A stretch of DNA of 64,000 nucleotides from Vombatus ursinus (Eukaryota > Chordata > Mammalia > Diprotodontia > Vombatidae), in the NCBI RefSeq assembly GCF_900497805.2, contig NW_020945064.1, forward strand, positions 2,020,245 through 2,084,244, given 5' to 3'. Of the stretch, positions 53,080 to 63,735 are shown piece by piece. The first letter of the stretch is position 1, and each line of letters starts with the position of its first letter. The position numbers and the translations under genes were made by a program. The notes under the pieces are model-generated. The model worked only from the letters and a program-made list of their open reading frames with translations. It was not told where the DNA came from and did not search any database.

Positions 53080-53225
53080 AAATCCTGTTCTCAGACACTA
53101 CCTTATTTACCATCTAATCATACCACCAACTTAAGGTTTTTTAGTTTCTTCATCTATAAAATAAGGGCATTAAACTGGACAATTTCTAAGATCTTCTCCA
53201 GGTCAAAAGATCTATGAGATCCCTT
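53080..53225 (+). mobile_element. Ther1/MIR-type SINE
   Basis: 'agtttcttcatctataaaat', 'taaactggacaatttctaag' and 'caaaagatctatgagatccc'. The stretch 53226-53880 after it is unassigned. Confidence 0.6.
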
Positions 53226-53914
53226 AGGGGAGATGCTAGGGGCAAGACCAAAGGGTTAAAGAGTCAATCTTGGAACATAACACTTGGTAGGGATAGAATG
53301 GAAGAGAAGTTATAGAAAAGGAGTAGATGAATGGCTGAAAGTTCCATTGAGAATTAAGCCTTGGAAACAGATACCAGAAGTCATTATACTGAAAAAACAA
53401 TGTTGACAGACTCAACAGGCAGGATAAGTCCAATGAGGAGAGAGAATTGGATTGTGGGTTTGTTCAGAAATGTCTTTAGCAGTCTTGGAGAGACCAGTTC
53501 CTGTGGCACGCTGGAAACAGAAGGAGCTAGCCATAGTAAGAACAGACAAATCATTCTAAGAGTCTTGGTCTGAAGGAAAAAATAACATGGAAGAAAAAAG
53601 AACTATAAATTCAGAATTAGATCTTGGGACAGGTTTTGTTTTGTGTAGAAACTAAATAAAAAAGAGACCATGAAACAAAATTGCAAGGTTTGTAAGTAAG
53701 TATAGATCAAATATTTAGTTATATGATGACTTATGTTTAGTGAATAAGCCATGGTTCTTTGATTGGAAGGGGGAAGAAAGTGTTTTTGCTCACGTGCAAC
53801 TTTACTATAAGAATAGGAAAATTACTATTGTAGGCTAGGAAGAACAGAATGGACTTTGAGTGATCCTCTTGCCCAAACAATGTGGATGAAAAATTCTCAT
53901 CTTTTTTTTTTCTG

Positions 53915-54085
53915 AATATTTCCAGGAATGAAGGTCTACCACTTCCCTCAGCAGCACATCCTAGTGTTTTATCTATGAAAAAAATCTTTTTTAAAGTCCT
54001 GCCAAAATCTCTCTTGCTAATGGAAATTCATTTTCCTCCATGGAGAGCAACTGATCAAAATCTCCCTCAAAAACTCCTTCATACA
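53915..54085 (-). mobile_element. Possible CR1/L3 3'-UTR-type fragment
   Basis: 'aatgaaggtctaccacttcc' and 'cctagtgttttatctatgaa' weakly resemble the complement of a CR1 3' UTR. Confidence 0.3.
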
Positions 54086-54127
54086 CTTGGCAAATCAAGT
54101 CACCAATTAGTCATCTCATCCATTTAA

Positions 54128-54560
54128 TTAATTCAGTCAACATTTGTTGAGTGCCTACGACATGCAAGGCACCAAGAGAGGCACTCAGGAAAATACAAAG
54201 ATCAAGGAGCCACAGTTCATTCATTCAAGGGGCTTATCATCCAGTAGGGAAGATGACACAAATTCAAATAATTATAATAAAAATAGATCTGAAGTTCATT
54301 AGCAAGAGGCAAAGAGAGTACTGTGGGAGTTCTTAGGAAAGAGAGATTACTTCTGGTTAGGGGTGAGGGGATTGGAGGATAATGTGTGGATCAGAGAAGC
54401 TTCATGGGAAGACAGTATTTGTTTTATGGTAGGTAGAATTTCAACCGTCAGTTCTTCACCTGCTTTACCTTTACAATCTGAATGGGGATAAGGGGAGGAA
54501 TAGGGGATAGGGCATGATAGAGGAGAGCTGAAACACAGAGTACACAAAGGGGAATAAATT
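54128..54560 (-). mobile_element. L2 LINE 3' portion, split by a SINE
   Basis: 'caacatttgttgagtgccta', 'gcaaggcaccaagagaggca' and 'tcaaggggcttatcatccag', minus strand; continues after the SINE at 54840-54905 ('gccttgaatgccaaactaag'). Confidence 0.75.
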
Positions 54561-54565
54561 AGAAT

Positions 54566-54838
54566 ATGAAGCACTAGGCGGCACAGTAGATAGAGCACCG
54601 GACTTGGAGTCAGAAAGACCTGAATTCAAATTTGATCTCACTTACTGGCTGTGAGACCGTGGGCAAGTCTGCCTCAATTTTCTCATCTATAAAATATGGA
54701 TAATAATAGTAGCTTACCTTCTAGGGGTATTGTGAGGATAAAATGAGATATTATTTTTGAAATGTTTTGCAACCCTTAAAGAGCTACATAAATGCTGGCT
54801 CTCCTCCTCCTTCTTTTCCTTATTATTATTATCATCAA
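54566..54838 (+). mobile_element. Mar1-type CORE-SINE with tRNA head, nested in L2
   Basis: 'cactaggcggcacagtagat', 'tattgtgaggataaaatgag' and 'cccttaaagagctacataaa'. Confidence 0.92.
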
Positions 54839-55059
54839 ATGGACAGAAATGTAGGTTAGAATAACATTGCAGGGGGCCTTGAATGCCAAACTAAGACTAA
54901 AGTTAATTACATTGGAAATATATGATTTTATTGAAAGGTATTTTTTGTGAATTATCTAAAAATGCTTATTTTCTATACTACCTTTTCTCGACCAATAAAG
55001 AAAATAAAATAGCAAGAGATTTAAAGTGGAAAAGACCAATGATAGTCAGTTGCTGACTG

Positions 55060-55150
55060 ACATAGCCAACAAGCATTTATGAAGTGCTTATCATATGCCA
55101 GGACTGTTGCTAAGCATCAGGTATACAAAGAAAGGTAAAACCAGATGCTA
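55060..55150 (-). mobile_element. L2 3'-end fragment
   Basis: 'agccaacaagcatttatgaa' and 'atgccaggactgttgctaag'. Confidence 0.7.
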
Positions 55151-56340
55151 TTGCTATATGTTATGAAGTGTACAAGTTAGCCTTCCTTTCAAGCTCCCTG
55201 CACCCTTATCTCCATCCTCTGTGTTGGGTACTTTGAAAATAGATTAGATCCTCAAATGTGATAAGGTACTATATCCTACATGAAGAATAGTTGTTTACTC
55301 CTCATTTTTCGTTTTCTTGTTCTGTTATATTCAAAAGCAATCATTTTCTCTTCACTCTAATAAAGGTGAGCTTGTGCTTCATTTTTGTTTTCATTTTTCT
55401 TTCCTAGAATGGCCCCCATACCGTGTCCACACAAAATAGAACCTCTTTACTATGTTTTATCCAATTTGTTGGGAAATCTACCTAGGAAAATGAACACGGG
55501 TTCAAGGTTATAAACTCACTTCCAAACTATGAAGTTTATGAGTGAACCAAAATCCGATCTCCCCTAAAATCTAAATCATTCTATTCCTTCTAGACAGAAA
55601 GGTCTTTAGAAACAGAGTGTTATAGGAAATAAAGGAGAATAGCTTTGATAATCAGTCTAAGTGAAAGGTTCATATTTTCACCCATGCAAGTACCCCTTTC
55701 CTCAGTGTCGATAGCAGCTACTTCATATAATCTCGTTTTGATTGATCCTCATCTATGTTTTCCCATCAATCCTTCAAAGACAATCTATCTGATACACTAG
55801 AGGATTTTCATTCTTACACTATCCTACAGGTATCAGTCTACCACCTGGCCTTCTCTCATTCTCATGGCATGACCAGTCCACCTTTGGTCCTGAATACATG
55901 TCCTCCATAATGTCATTTATGTTTGTCATCTTAGTGAAAGGCTAAAAGGGGGAGCAGCCTCTTGGCACCTTTTCATTGTTCTTTCGATTATTTTTATTTT
56001 GAGCGCTTCTGAGGTTCTGGGGACTATGGCAGAGGTCATGAACTTGGAGAGAAGAGTGTGAGGCCAACCAAAGAGAACTTAGTGGAGAAATATGGGAAAA
56101 AGGGACAGCACTGAATCAAATGACCTTTGGGAGACTTTTCCCAAACACATTTTGCGTCAGTCATCTGTTTATTGATAGAAATCTTCCCCTCTCTCCAAAG
56201 TTGTGCTCAAATTTTGGAGTTTGTATTTATTTGTTTGTTTATTCATTTACTTATTGATTTATTTATTCAGGTTTTTGACTTCCAATCCATGTGTTTAAAG
56301 TATATTTACTAGAAATATAACTTACTCTATAATCACTAAT
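55151..56340. other. Mostly unassigned sequence
   Basis: On the minus strand near 55850-55880 'RWTGHAMRMRE' can be read, which recalls a motif in the C-terminus of some non-LTR retrotransposon proteins; an isolated match of this length proves little. A (TTTA/TTTG) run lies at 56222-56272. Confidence 0.25.
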
Positions 56341-56900
56341 TTTGCAAATGAGTAAGTAGCCAAGTCCCATCTGTAGAGTTGGATCTCACAGCTTGTCCTT
56401 AGTGCACTGTAATTGTGGCCTTCAGCTCGTTTATTTAATCTGATTTAAATTAAACATTTCACTCATCATTGTAAAAAAAAATGGCCACCATGTAGCCATT
56501 AGAACATTGGTAGGAAAAATGGGTTATTGCAGTGGAGATGAACCTGGAATCACCATGTCCAGTTTCCCAATGCTATCCAGCCCAATCTCTTCTTTTTGCT
56601 CCATTCTGGACCCAGCTTATCGGTCTTCTCAACAGTTCTTGTCCAGGTGACAAGTGGAAATGGAATAATGGAATGCATGTATCAATTTTGACCCCGTAAA
56701 AATGGGATTCTCTGTGAAAGCCTGCCCGTTTTCCTTCCCATATTTCCATCAAGGATGCTCTCATGCACTGCCTGCTCAGATTCACATGAATCTTTTTATA
56801 GAGATAAGAAAGCAAACGTATGGCTTGGCAGCAGATATTCTTGGTAACTTTGGGAGTGGGGGAGGCATAAGACATTGCCCAGCAGCAATTAACAACAACA
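56341..56900. other. Repeat-poor sequence, candidate conserved non-coding DNA
   Basis: 56345-56470 contains 'ctgtaattgtggccttcagc' and the AT-rich 'atttaatctgatttaaatta'. The 113-residue minus-strand frame ending in a Val/Asn run is an artefact of the neighbouring (CAA)n. Confidence 0.33.
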
Positions 56901-57228
56901 ACAACAACTAGCATTTATATGGTGCTTATTGTGTGCCAGAAACTGTGCTAAATGCTTTTACAAATAATAATTAGCATTTATATATCACTTGCTATGCAAC
57001 ATGTATTGTACTAAGTACTTTACAACTATTATCTCATTGATCCTCACAATAACCTTGGGAGGTAGGTTCTGTTATGATCCCCATTTTACAGATGAGGAAA
57101 CTTAAGCTGAGAAAGGTTAAGTGACTTGCCCAGGATCACACAGCTAATAAGTGTTTGAAGCAATAATTGAACCAGGATCTTCCTGACTCCAGTCCTGGTG
57201 CTTCGTGCTCTATGGCATCCCCTAGAGG
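56892..57228 (-). mobile_element. MIR/Mar1-type SINE with doubled 3' end
   Basis: (CAA)n at 56892-56906, then 'ctagcatttatatggtgctt' and again 'attagcatttatatatcact', followed by a single 'ccattttacagatgaggaaa' and 'gcccaggatcacacagctaa'. The 3' end is therefore present twice. Confidence 0.85.
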
Positions 57229-57334
57229 CCTCATACGGCTTCAACTTGAAGTCCACCTCTGCACATGTACTGGGTAATGTGGCCATGAAGTCAACCTTTC
57301 ATTGATTACAATGAGGATAATAACACCAGACATA

Positions 57335-57532
57335 CCATTTTAACCTCTCTCGCTTTCCTCACCTGTAAAATGCAGGGGCTGGAGTCGATTACTTCCCTTC
57401 CAATTCTGAGCCCCTTAATCTCTGGATCCTCTGAGTCTACCTGGATTGTAGTGAGGACCAAATGAGACAACATGGATAACATGCGTGGCATGCTTTAAAG
57501 CAAAATACATGTACCAATTATTATTATTCTTA
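57335..57532 (+). mobile_element. MIR/Mar1-type SINE
   Basis: 'ctttcctcacctgtaaaatg', 'tacttcccttccaattctga' and 'attgtagtgaggaccaaatg'. Confidence 0.7.
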
Positions 57533-57734
57533 TTTTTCCAGGGAGGATGGTCCAACCAATCTCTTTCATGTTACTGTGGATTTCTCTGAGGAAGTTTCAG
57601 AGTCTCAGTGCAATTAGCCCTGAAGAACCGGGGAACGTGAGCATTTGCTCTTAGGACCTCATTAGCCAGAAATCCTCCATCTGCGTCCATCCTACCTGGG
57701 ACATCTTCTACGAAACTGACAAATAACTTTGGTA

Positions 57735-57815
57735 AGCCTCTTCTTGTATCACCAGAGCTTGGCACAGTGCCTGGCACATAGTAGGGATTTAATAAATACT
57801 TGCTGACTGATTCCA
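57735..57815 (+). mobile_element. L2 3' end
   Basis: 'gagcttggcacagtgcctgg', 'cacatagtagggatttaata' and 'ctgactgattcc'. Confidence 0.82.
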
Positions 57816-57899
57816 TAAAGATGAGAGAATAAGCATTAGGTTTGGCAGATGCTAACGTCTTCTGGGTCACTTTTCTATTTCTGCAGATGAAACAGGAAG

Positions 57900-58545
57900 A
57901 CAACTGACACAAAATGGAGGACATCTGTCGGCGTTGCTATAGTAATCTATTTCTCATTAGCGACAACCACATTTAAACTCTATCACCCCAGTACTCGCAC
58001 CACCCCATGCATTCTAGAAAGATATGGAAATGGCTCTCAAAATACGGAGCCAGGAAGATCAGTTGATCTTGACCATAGAAGGAATCCATGCTGGAGTTGA
58101 TGAGAGATCAACCACAAAGTAGGGAAGATTTCAAAAGAACGTAGGAGGGCACAAGCATAGACTTTAAACAACAACAAAACTATTTGGTAGCTTCAGTAAA
58201 GAAGGATAAATGCCCACTTAAATGCTCTCTCTGCCATCAATTATCAATAACTTGAGTTCTCATAACTCTTTGCTATAATTTCCTCCCATGAGTTCCTTCC
58301 ACTGCTTTCCTATATCGATGAACTGGGATACTGGATGTATTTTTTTCTTCACCAAACACCCACATGGTTCACTGGTCTATGTTACCAAAATAACTCTCCC
58401 AGGCCTTCTAAAAACAAAACAAAACATCTACAAACAGCAAAAACATCTGATTTTGATAGCAATTAAATTAAAATTTGAGGTCAAGGTTAAAACACCTTTT
58501 TTGGGGGGGGAGGGGTATGGACCTGTAATTTCACCATTATAGAAG
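57900..58545. other. Unassigned repeat-poor sequence
   Basis: No repeat recognised; G run at 58503-58510. 57905-58040 shows no low complexity and could be single-copy. Confidence 0.3.
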
Positions 58546-58598
58546 ATTTATATATGTAAAGAACTTTGCAAACCTTAAAGTAGGTTACATAATTATTA
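58546..58598 (+). mobile_element. Mar1-type SINE 3' end
   Basis: 'actttgcaaaccttaaagta' then an ATT-unit end. Confidence 0.6.
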
Positions 58599-58848
58599 TT
58601 ATCACATTATTATCTGCATGGGTAAAGTTCTTTACATATGTCCTTTCATTTGATCCTCATTACAACCCTTTGAGGAAGGTGCTATTATTACCCTGTTATA
58701 CAGATGAAGAAACTGAGGCTGACAAAAGTTAGGTGATTTGACTAGGGTCACACGGCTAGTAAGTGCCTGAGGCAAAATTTGAACTCGGGTCTTCCTGATT
58801 CTAAATCTGCTCTACAAATCCATTCTACCTCCTAGGTCCCTTTGAGAT
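58599..58848 (-). mobile_element. MIR/Mar1-type CORE-SINE
   Basis: 'gataaagtt'-type start at 58622, 'acagatgaagaaactgaggc' and 'actagggtcacacggctagt', minus strand, end-to-end with the plus-strand fragment before it. Confidence 0.85.
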
Positions 58849-58861
58849 CTGCAGCTTATAA

Positions 58862-58988
58862 TGTCAGAGAGTTGCCTAGAACACTTTGAGTTAAGTGACT
58901 TGTCTAGGAGTTACATAGCCCATGTGTGTCAAAGGCAAAACTCGAACCAAGGTCTTTATGATACTAGCTCTCTGGCCATAAATCCAGA
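58862..58988 (-). mobile_element. MIR-type SINE fragment
   Basis: 'gttaagtgacttgtctagga' and 'aaactcgaaccaaggtcttt'. Confidence 0.6.
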
Positions 58989-58989
58989 A

Positions 58990-60000
58990 ACAGGGACAGC
59001 AGGAGATTGGACCAAGTTGAGTCAGCCTCTTTACTCAATGTCAAGAATGGAAATACCCTTTAACTGAGAAGGCCCTCTTGACCCCCAACACCTTCTCCCT
59101 AAAGTTAATACCATTACAAATTAATACCTTTGGATAAGTCGTTTTCCTTCCTAGCTCTTCTTTAAAATAAACTTTTTGAGAAGTCTAAGACTTCAGAACA
59201 CTTCCTTCCCCAAAAGGAGGGTCAAGAAGAAGGTCTGAGAAGCCCAGGCTGGGGCAGGAAGAGCATGGAGCTCAGGACAGAAGTAGAACAATCAGATTTT
59301 GGTTCCCATCTCATCCTTTAGCCTAGGGCCAACTCTGAAACCTACTATGGCTTCATTTTTTTTTCTCAAGTACCCATCTTCTAGCTGGTGGTTTATTTGA
59401 TTGATCTGGTCTGTTTGCGACCTGATGTACCTATATTTTTAATGGCACCAGATTCCTACCTCTCCCTCTCAGACATTTTAATCCCCAAGGTTATCTCTGC
59501 CCGTTAAAAGAAGACTTACCAACGCCAGCATCCGTTTGCAGATTAGTAACTCTGGCCATTAGCAAATTGGAAATTCCACTTCTCATCCCCTTCAGAGAGG
59601 GATTTCTCTTCGCTTAATATATGTGTTAGGATTGCTATTTCTGCCCATTTCTTGTGATTATTATTTTTAAAAAATATTTCAATTTTTTCTGCTTCAGCCT
59701 TCTGGTTGGTTTCATGGATTTTAAATGGAATGGCTTATCTGAGGGACCAGAGCAAAGACTCTAAATTCAACTAATGGAAAGAGCTGACCCTTGACACAGA
59801 AGCCAAATATTGATGGGGAAACAACGCCTCGGCTCAGTTTCGTTAGATGCCAGTGAATCAGGGAGTTCATAGGAGGTCACACAGCGGATACTACCGCCAT
59901 CTGCAATTTGGCAACAATGAGGAGTAAGGAGACAAAGTGAGGGGCTTTTAGGCATGAAAAGGGAAATAATATTTCTTATGGGATGGGGACCAGTTTTTTT
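58990..60000. other. Repeat-poor sequence, candidate regulatory DNA
   Basis: No repeat recognised for about 1 kb. 59510-59600 contains 'ttgcagattagtaactctgg' and 'ccattagcaaattggaaatt'. No exon-like frame. Confidence 0.35.
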
Positions 60001-60004
60001 CCCC

Positions 60005-60095
60005 TTGCTTTGTATCCTCAGCACTTAGGATAGTGCCTGGAACATAAAAAGTCCTTGATAAAAGGCCTTTTACTTGATTGGTTGAATGGTTGACA
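60005..60095 (+). mobile_element. L2 3' end
   Basis: 'tatcctcagcacttaggata' and 'gtgcctggaacataaaaagt'. Confidence 0.75.
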
Positions 60096-60121
60096 CACAA
60101 AGTTTATTAAATGAGTGTTTG

Positions 60122-60420
60122 CCATTGTCCTTCATTCTTAAAGAGGACCAAAAATGGCATCGCTATGTTAGAGTCAAGTTACAACGTGTCCGACTGTGGC
60201 TAATCAGACTAATACAAGCTCGGAATGCTCTACCACAGTCAGGCACAAACAGTCCATGGGAACGTTTGGGGTGGATTCTCTAAATTTGCGCATCTCTTCT
60301 TTCTTTTGAGTAACTTCAATTCTGCTTTTCTCATACAGCACATCTTCTCTGATGAGGACACACCATGCTGGGCAGTCCTGTGCCAGTGTCTCCCATGTCA
60401 CGTAATCAATTCCAAATTTC
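60122..60420 (-). mobile_element. 3' fragment of a non-LTR retrotransposon with a C-terminal zinc-finger-like motif
   Basis: Minus-strand translation at 60204-60401 gives 'MTWETLAQDCPAWCVLIRED' and 'PNVPMDCLCLTVVEHSELVL', followed in another frame by 'SLISHSRTR'. Intact relatives read roughly C-x-x-C-G-R-x-F-x-A-R-I-G-L-x-S-H-x-R-T-H after a 'TWE.LAQDR' segment. Old, with at least one frame change. The clade (RTE-like or another) is left open. Confidence 0.6.
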
Positions 60421-60615
60421 TTATTTTGATTTTTCCTCTTATTTTGGTAAATCTCAGAGTCTGTTTGGATTCTTCACTTTTCCCCACCAACCATGTCCTG
60501 TTGATTATAGCTCTACAACTCTTGTCTCCATTTGTTTTGGTTCACTCATATGGCTACTCCCCTAATTCAGACTGTCCTGTTATCTCTCATCCAGATGAAG
60601 CCTCTGAGCTGGTGT
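60421..60615 (+). repeat. Inverted duplication, left arm (L2-derived)
   Basis: About 195 bases that match 61820-62024 in inverted orientation at about 92 percent (roughly 15 substitutions, one 9-base and one 1-base gap by eye). The sequence is L2-like. It directly abuts the preceding retrotransposon fragment. Confidence 0.88.
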
Positions 60616-61295
60616 TAGATGTAGAGTTGTAGTTAGATGCCAGTCACACTGATGCATCTCTACCCTCTGTGCCTGAGGCCTGGGTTACAGTTTTGAAGTG
60701 AGGAAGTTGATATATTTTCTTGGCTTGAGTCCCTAACCCAGAAACCTGGGGAAATCCATTGGGCAATGGGAAGACTGGTCTTAATTCATTTGCAATTCAA
60801 TTCAATTCAACACTAAGTACCTACTAAGGATGTAGAAGGGAATTTATTGGGTGCTGGCCAGAACTGTAACTAGGAGCTGTAACTGAGCCTTTGACCCGAG
60901 TGTTGATGTCTCACGGGTTCACTGCCTCCCTGAAGTGGTTGGGGATGGGCAACCCAACTGCTCCTCTTAGTCTCTATGCTTTGTAACCCTCTAGGAAAAT
61001 GTTTGAGGGTAAAGAAAAACCCTGGGACAGGTCAAGGACCCTTGTCCAGTGAATGCAGGGCAAGGAGGGAGAGGTAATAGGCTACCTCGCCCTTAGAACC
61101 ATTATACTCATAGTTGTATCATTTCTTCTGGGGTTAGCCTATGTTGCCATCCCCTGACCCTGGCCAGAATTTGCTCCAAATGATGAAATTTCTCTTTACA
61201 GCTATAATGCTGGTGATAAAAACCAAAACCAAAGCAATTTCTATGCCCAAGGGACTTACGTTGTACTGAGTGGGCATGGTCACAGATAAGTATGA
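60616..61295. other. Mostly unassigned sequence
   Basis: A possible L2 terminus echo at 60795-60830; nothing else recognised. Confidence 0.3.
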
Positions 61296-61299
61296 AAGA

Positions 61300-62030
61300 G
61301 GGTTGGGTGTGAAGGGAGCAAAGAAGAGACTCAGAACCAGGATTATTCAAGGAGGGAGGGAGGGAGGAAGGAAGGAAGGCTTCATTGATGAAGTGGGTTC
61401 TGAAACAGAACTTGAATGAAGATACAAATTCTTAACCAAGAAGAAGAGAGAATGAACTGTAGGTACAGGGGATGATGAGATGAAGTTGGTGAGAAGGCGT
61501 GAGGGTGAGAAAAGGTATACCAAGGTTAGGGAGTCATCTAATTTAGTGAGAACATGAAGCTTGAATAGGAGAAATACATGAATAAAGGTGGGGAGACAGG
61601 CTGGAGCCAGACCACATAGAGCCTTACATACAAGGCCAATGGTTTTGTATTTTATTACAGTAGTAGTAAGCCTTTGAATGCTTTTAATCATGTGAGTGGG
61701 ATGGTCAGACCCTTACAACAAGACAATTTGTTTTGGCTATTGCATTAAAGATGGCTAGAGAAGGAAGATCCTGTCAGGGAGATGATTTATGAGAATGCCA
61801 TAGTAAAGCTGGTTTAGAGACACCAGCTCAGAGGCTTCATTGGGATGAGAGATAAGAAGAGAGTCTGAAATAGGGGAGTAGCCATGTGAGTGGACCAAAG
61901 CAAATGGAGACAAGAGTTGGAGATCTATAATCAACAGGATATGGTAGAAACAGTTGGTGGGGAAGAGTGAAGAATCCAAACAGACTCTGAGATTTTATCA
62001 AAATAAGAGGAAAAAGCAAAATAAGAGAAA
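61300..62030 (-). mobile_element. L2 LINE, long minus-strand portion
   Basis: 'atagagccttacatacaagg', 'tgagtgggatggtcagaccc', 'atcaacaggatatggtagaa' and 'gaatccaaacagactctgag' follow L2 order on the complement. A (GGGA/GGAA) run sits at 61350-61378. Contains the right arm of the inverted duplication. Confidence 0.85.
61820..62024 (-). repeat. Inverted duplication, right arm (L2-derived)
   Basis: Matches 60421-60615 in inverted orientation. Unlike the left arm it continues smoothly into more L2 below 61820, so it looks like the source copy. Confidence 0.88.
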
Positions 62031-62094
62031 AAAGTCAACAGACTTCGCATATTTGGCAACAAGCAATTTATCAGAAAAAAGAGAGTAGAAAATA

Positions 62095-62362
62095 GGATAC
62101 TGGCCTTGGAATCCAAAAGACCTAGGAAAAATTCCTGCTTCAAGTACCTCTTACTGGTTGTATGACTATGGGTGAGTTCTTCTCAACCTTTTGGTGCCCC
62201 AGGAACCCTTCTAAGACAAGAGATTACAGACAAGTTGCTGTTGATCTGTATTTGTGGAAGGTGATCCTACTCTGGGAATTTCCTACAGTGTTGAAATCAA
62301 AGTTCTGCACCACCATCATCCCATCCCAATCCCATGGTGGGGGGCAGAATTATAGGAACCAC
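62095..62362 (+). mobile_element. Ther1-like SINE
   Basis: 'ggatactggccttggaatcc', 'tactggttgtatgactatgg' and 'ctgggaatttcctacagtgt' are family landmarks. Confidence 0.72.
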
Positions 62363-62364
62363 TA

Positions 62365-63000
62365 GTGTTAAAAATACACCCAGTGTCACTGTTAAATCTC
62401 CACTCAGAGTTTTCTTATAACAGGGTCCTCAATGAGACTCCTCCAGGAACTCTTCTGCACCATTCTCCCTTTAGTTTCACTGGTTTGACACCCTCAGTGC
62501 TGGCCTCTTTTTTTAGTGCACGTCTCATTCCCTCCACCTCCAACCTTATTATCACACTCAGGATGCCAAGGGCCACAGTGAGAGTCATCAAAGTCAGAAG
62601 CTTTACTATAGGAACAGGGGGAAGAAGCATATGTTTCTAATAGCCTTAATGAGGTTATTAGCCTCTCTCCCATTTAGGTAGCACATAAAGGTAGGGGCAG
62701 AGCCCAGGCTTCTGGGCTAGTGTCTCTAAATTGGTCTTTATATTTATGACTGTAAATGTGCATATATTGGAAAGATGACAACCAGATAGCTAGTGGAGAC
62801 TTATGTTTCAGGGGAATATGACCCTGAAGGAATCCATCTGGTTACCTTGGTGGCTTTCTCTCTGTGTCTTTTAAGTGGTAGGTGTTCCTGGGGAAAATTT
62901 TATACATTGGGCAATGCTTTAAATTGCTTGAGGTCTTAGACATAAGAATACCAAAGAGCTGATCAAGGCTGCCTTTGTTAAGAGATCAGTGACTTAGTCT
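62365..63000. other. Unassigned sequence
   Basis: No repeat recognised; the 91-residue frame at 62365-62640 has no signature. Confidence 0.3.
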
Positions 63001-63029
63001 TTGTTAAAACCTTAGTCCTATCCAATTCT

Positions 63030-63428
63030 CTTAGATGTCCAGAGAAGAGAAACCAGGATGGTGAAGGATTGTAAGTTCATGGCTTATGAGGACTCATGGA
63101 AGGAAATGGGTGTGTTTAGCCTGGAGAAAGGAAGACTAGGGGAGACAAAATAGCTGTATTTAAATATTTGAAGGGTTGTCAAGTGGAGGCCGTAACAGTG
63201 GGTTAAGTTGCAAAGAAACCAATTTAGGCATGAAGTCAGTAGAAAATTCCAAATTATTAGAGCTGTCTAAAAGCAGAAGGAATCTGCCTAGAGAGGTGGT
63301 GGATTTTCTTCACTGTAGAAGTCTTTAAGAAGACACTGAATGACCACTTGTTGGGTCTATTATATGCGAATGGACTAGATTGTGGAAATTCCTTCCCTCT
63401 CTCAAAACCTGTGATTCTGTGATTTAGA
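63030..63428 (+). mobile_element. CR1/L3 LINE 3' UTR
   Basis: 'tgtttagcctggagaaagga', 'ggggagacaaaatagctgta', 'attagagctgtctaaaagca', 'tgaatgaccacttgttgggt' and the terminal repeat 'gtgattctgtgattt' follow the CR1 3' UTR order. The ATTCTGTG repeat at the end is the hallmark of the clade. Plus strand, about 400 bases. Confidence 0.92.
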
Positions 63429-63604
63429 GGCAGTCTGATATCAAAGATATTGGGATCTTAACAGAGCATAAGATTTTATTTCTTAAATACTCTCCCTTTA
63501 GAAAAATTCATAAGATTGTTTTTCTCAGGAGAAGGAATTCTCTATCAGTCCTTTCATCCTAATTCTAAGTGAATGGACGTGATGGAGAAAGAAGGTAGGG
63601 GTGA

Positions 63605-63735
63605 ATTAGGGGTGAAGAAGAAGAAAAGAAGAGAGGGAAAAGAGAAAGAGGATGGATAGGAGGAAGGAAGGGAAAGAGAGAGATACAATGCCAGAGAGAT
63701 AGAAAGAGAGAGAAAGGGAGAGAGAGGGGAAAATT
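63605..63735. repeat. (GA)n-rich purine tract
   Basis: GAAGAA, GGAAGG and GAGA units. The rest of 63430-64000 is unassigned apart from a short (CA)n at 63919-63930. Confidence 0.85.

Noticed and set aside
55845-55885. Retrotransposon word 'RWTGHAMRMRE' on the minus strand
   Set aside because: A single short match with no supporting flanking words; noted in the feature list only as a possibility.
60225-60632. 135-residue frame on the plus strand
   Set aside because: It runs antisense through a retrotransposon fragment and then through the L2-derived inverted arm.
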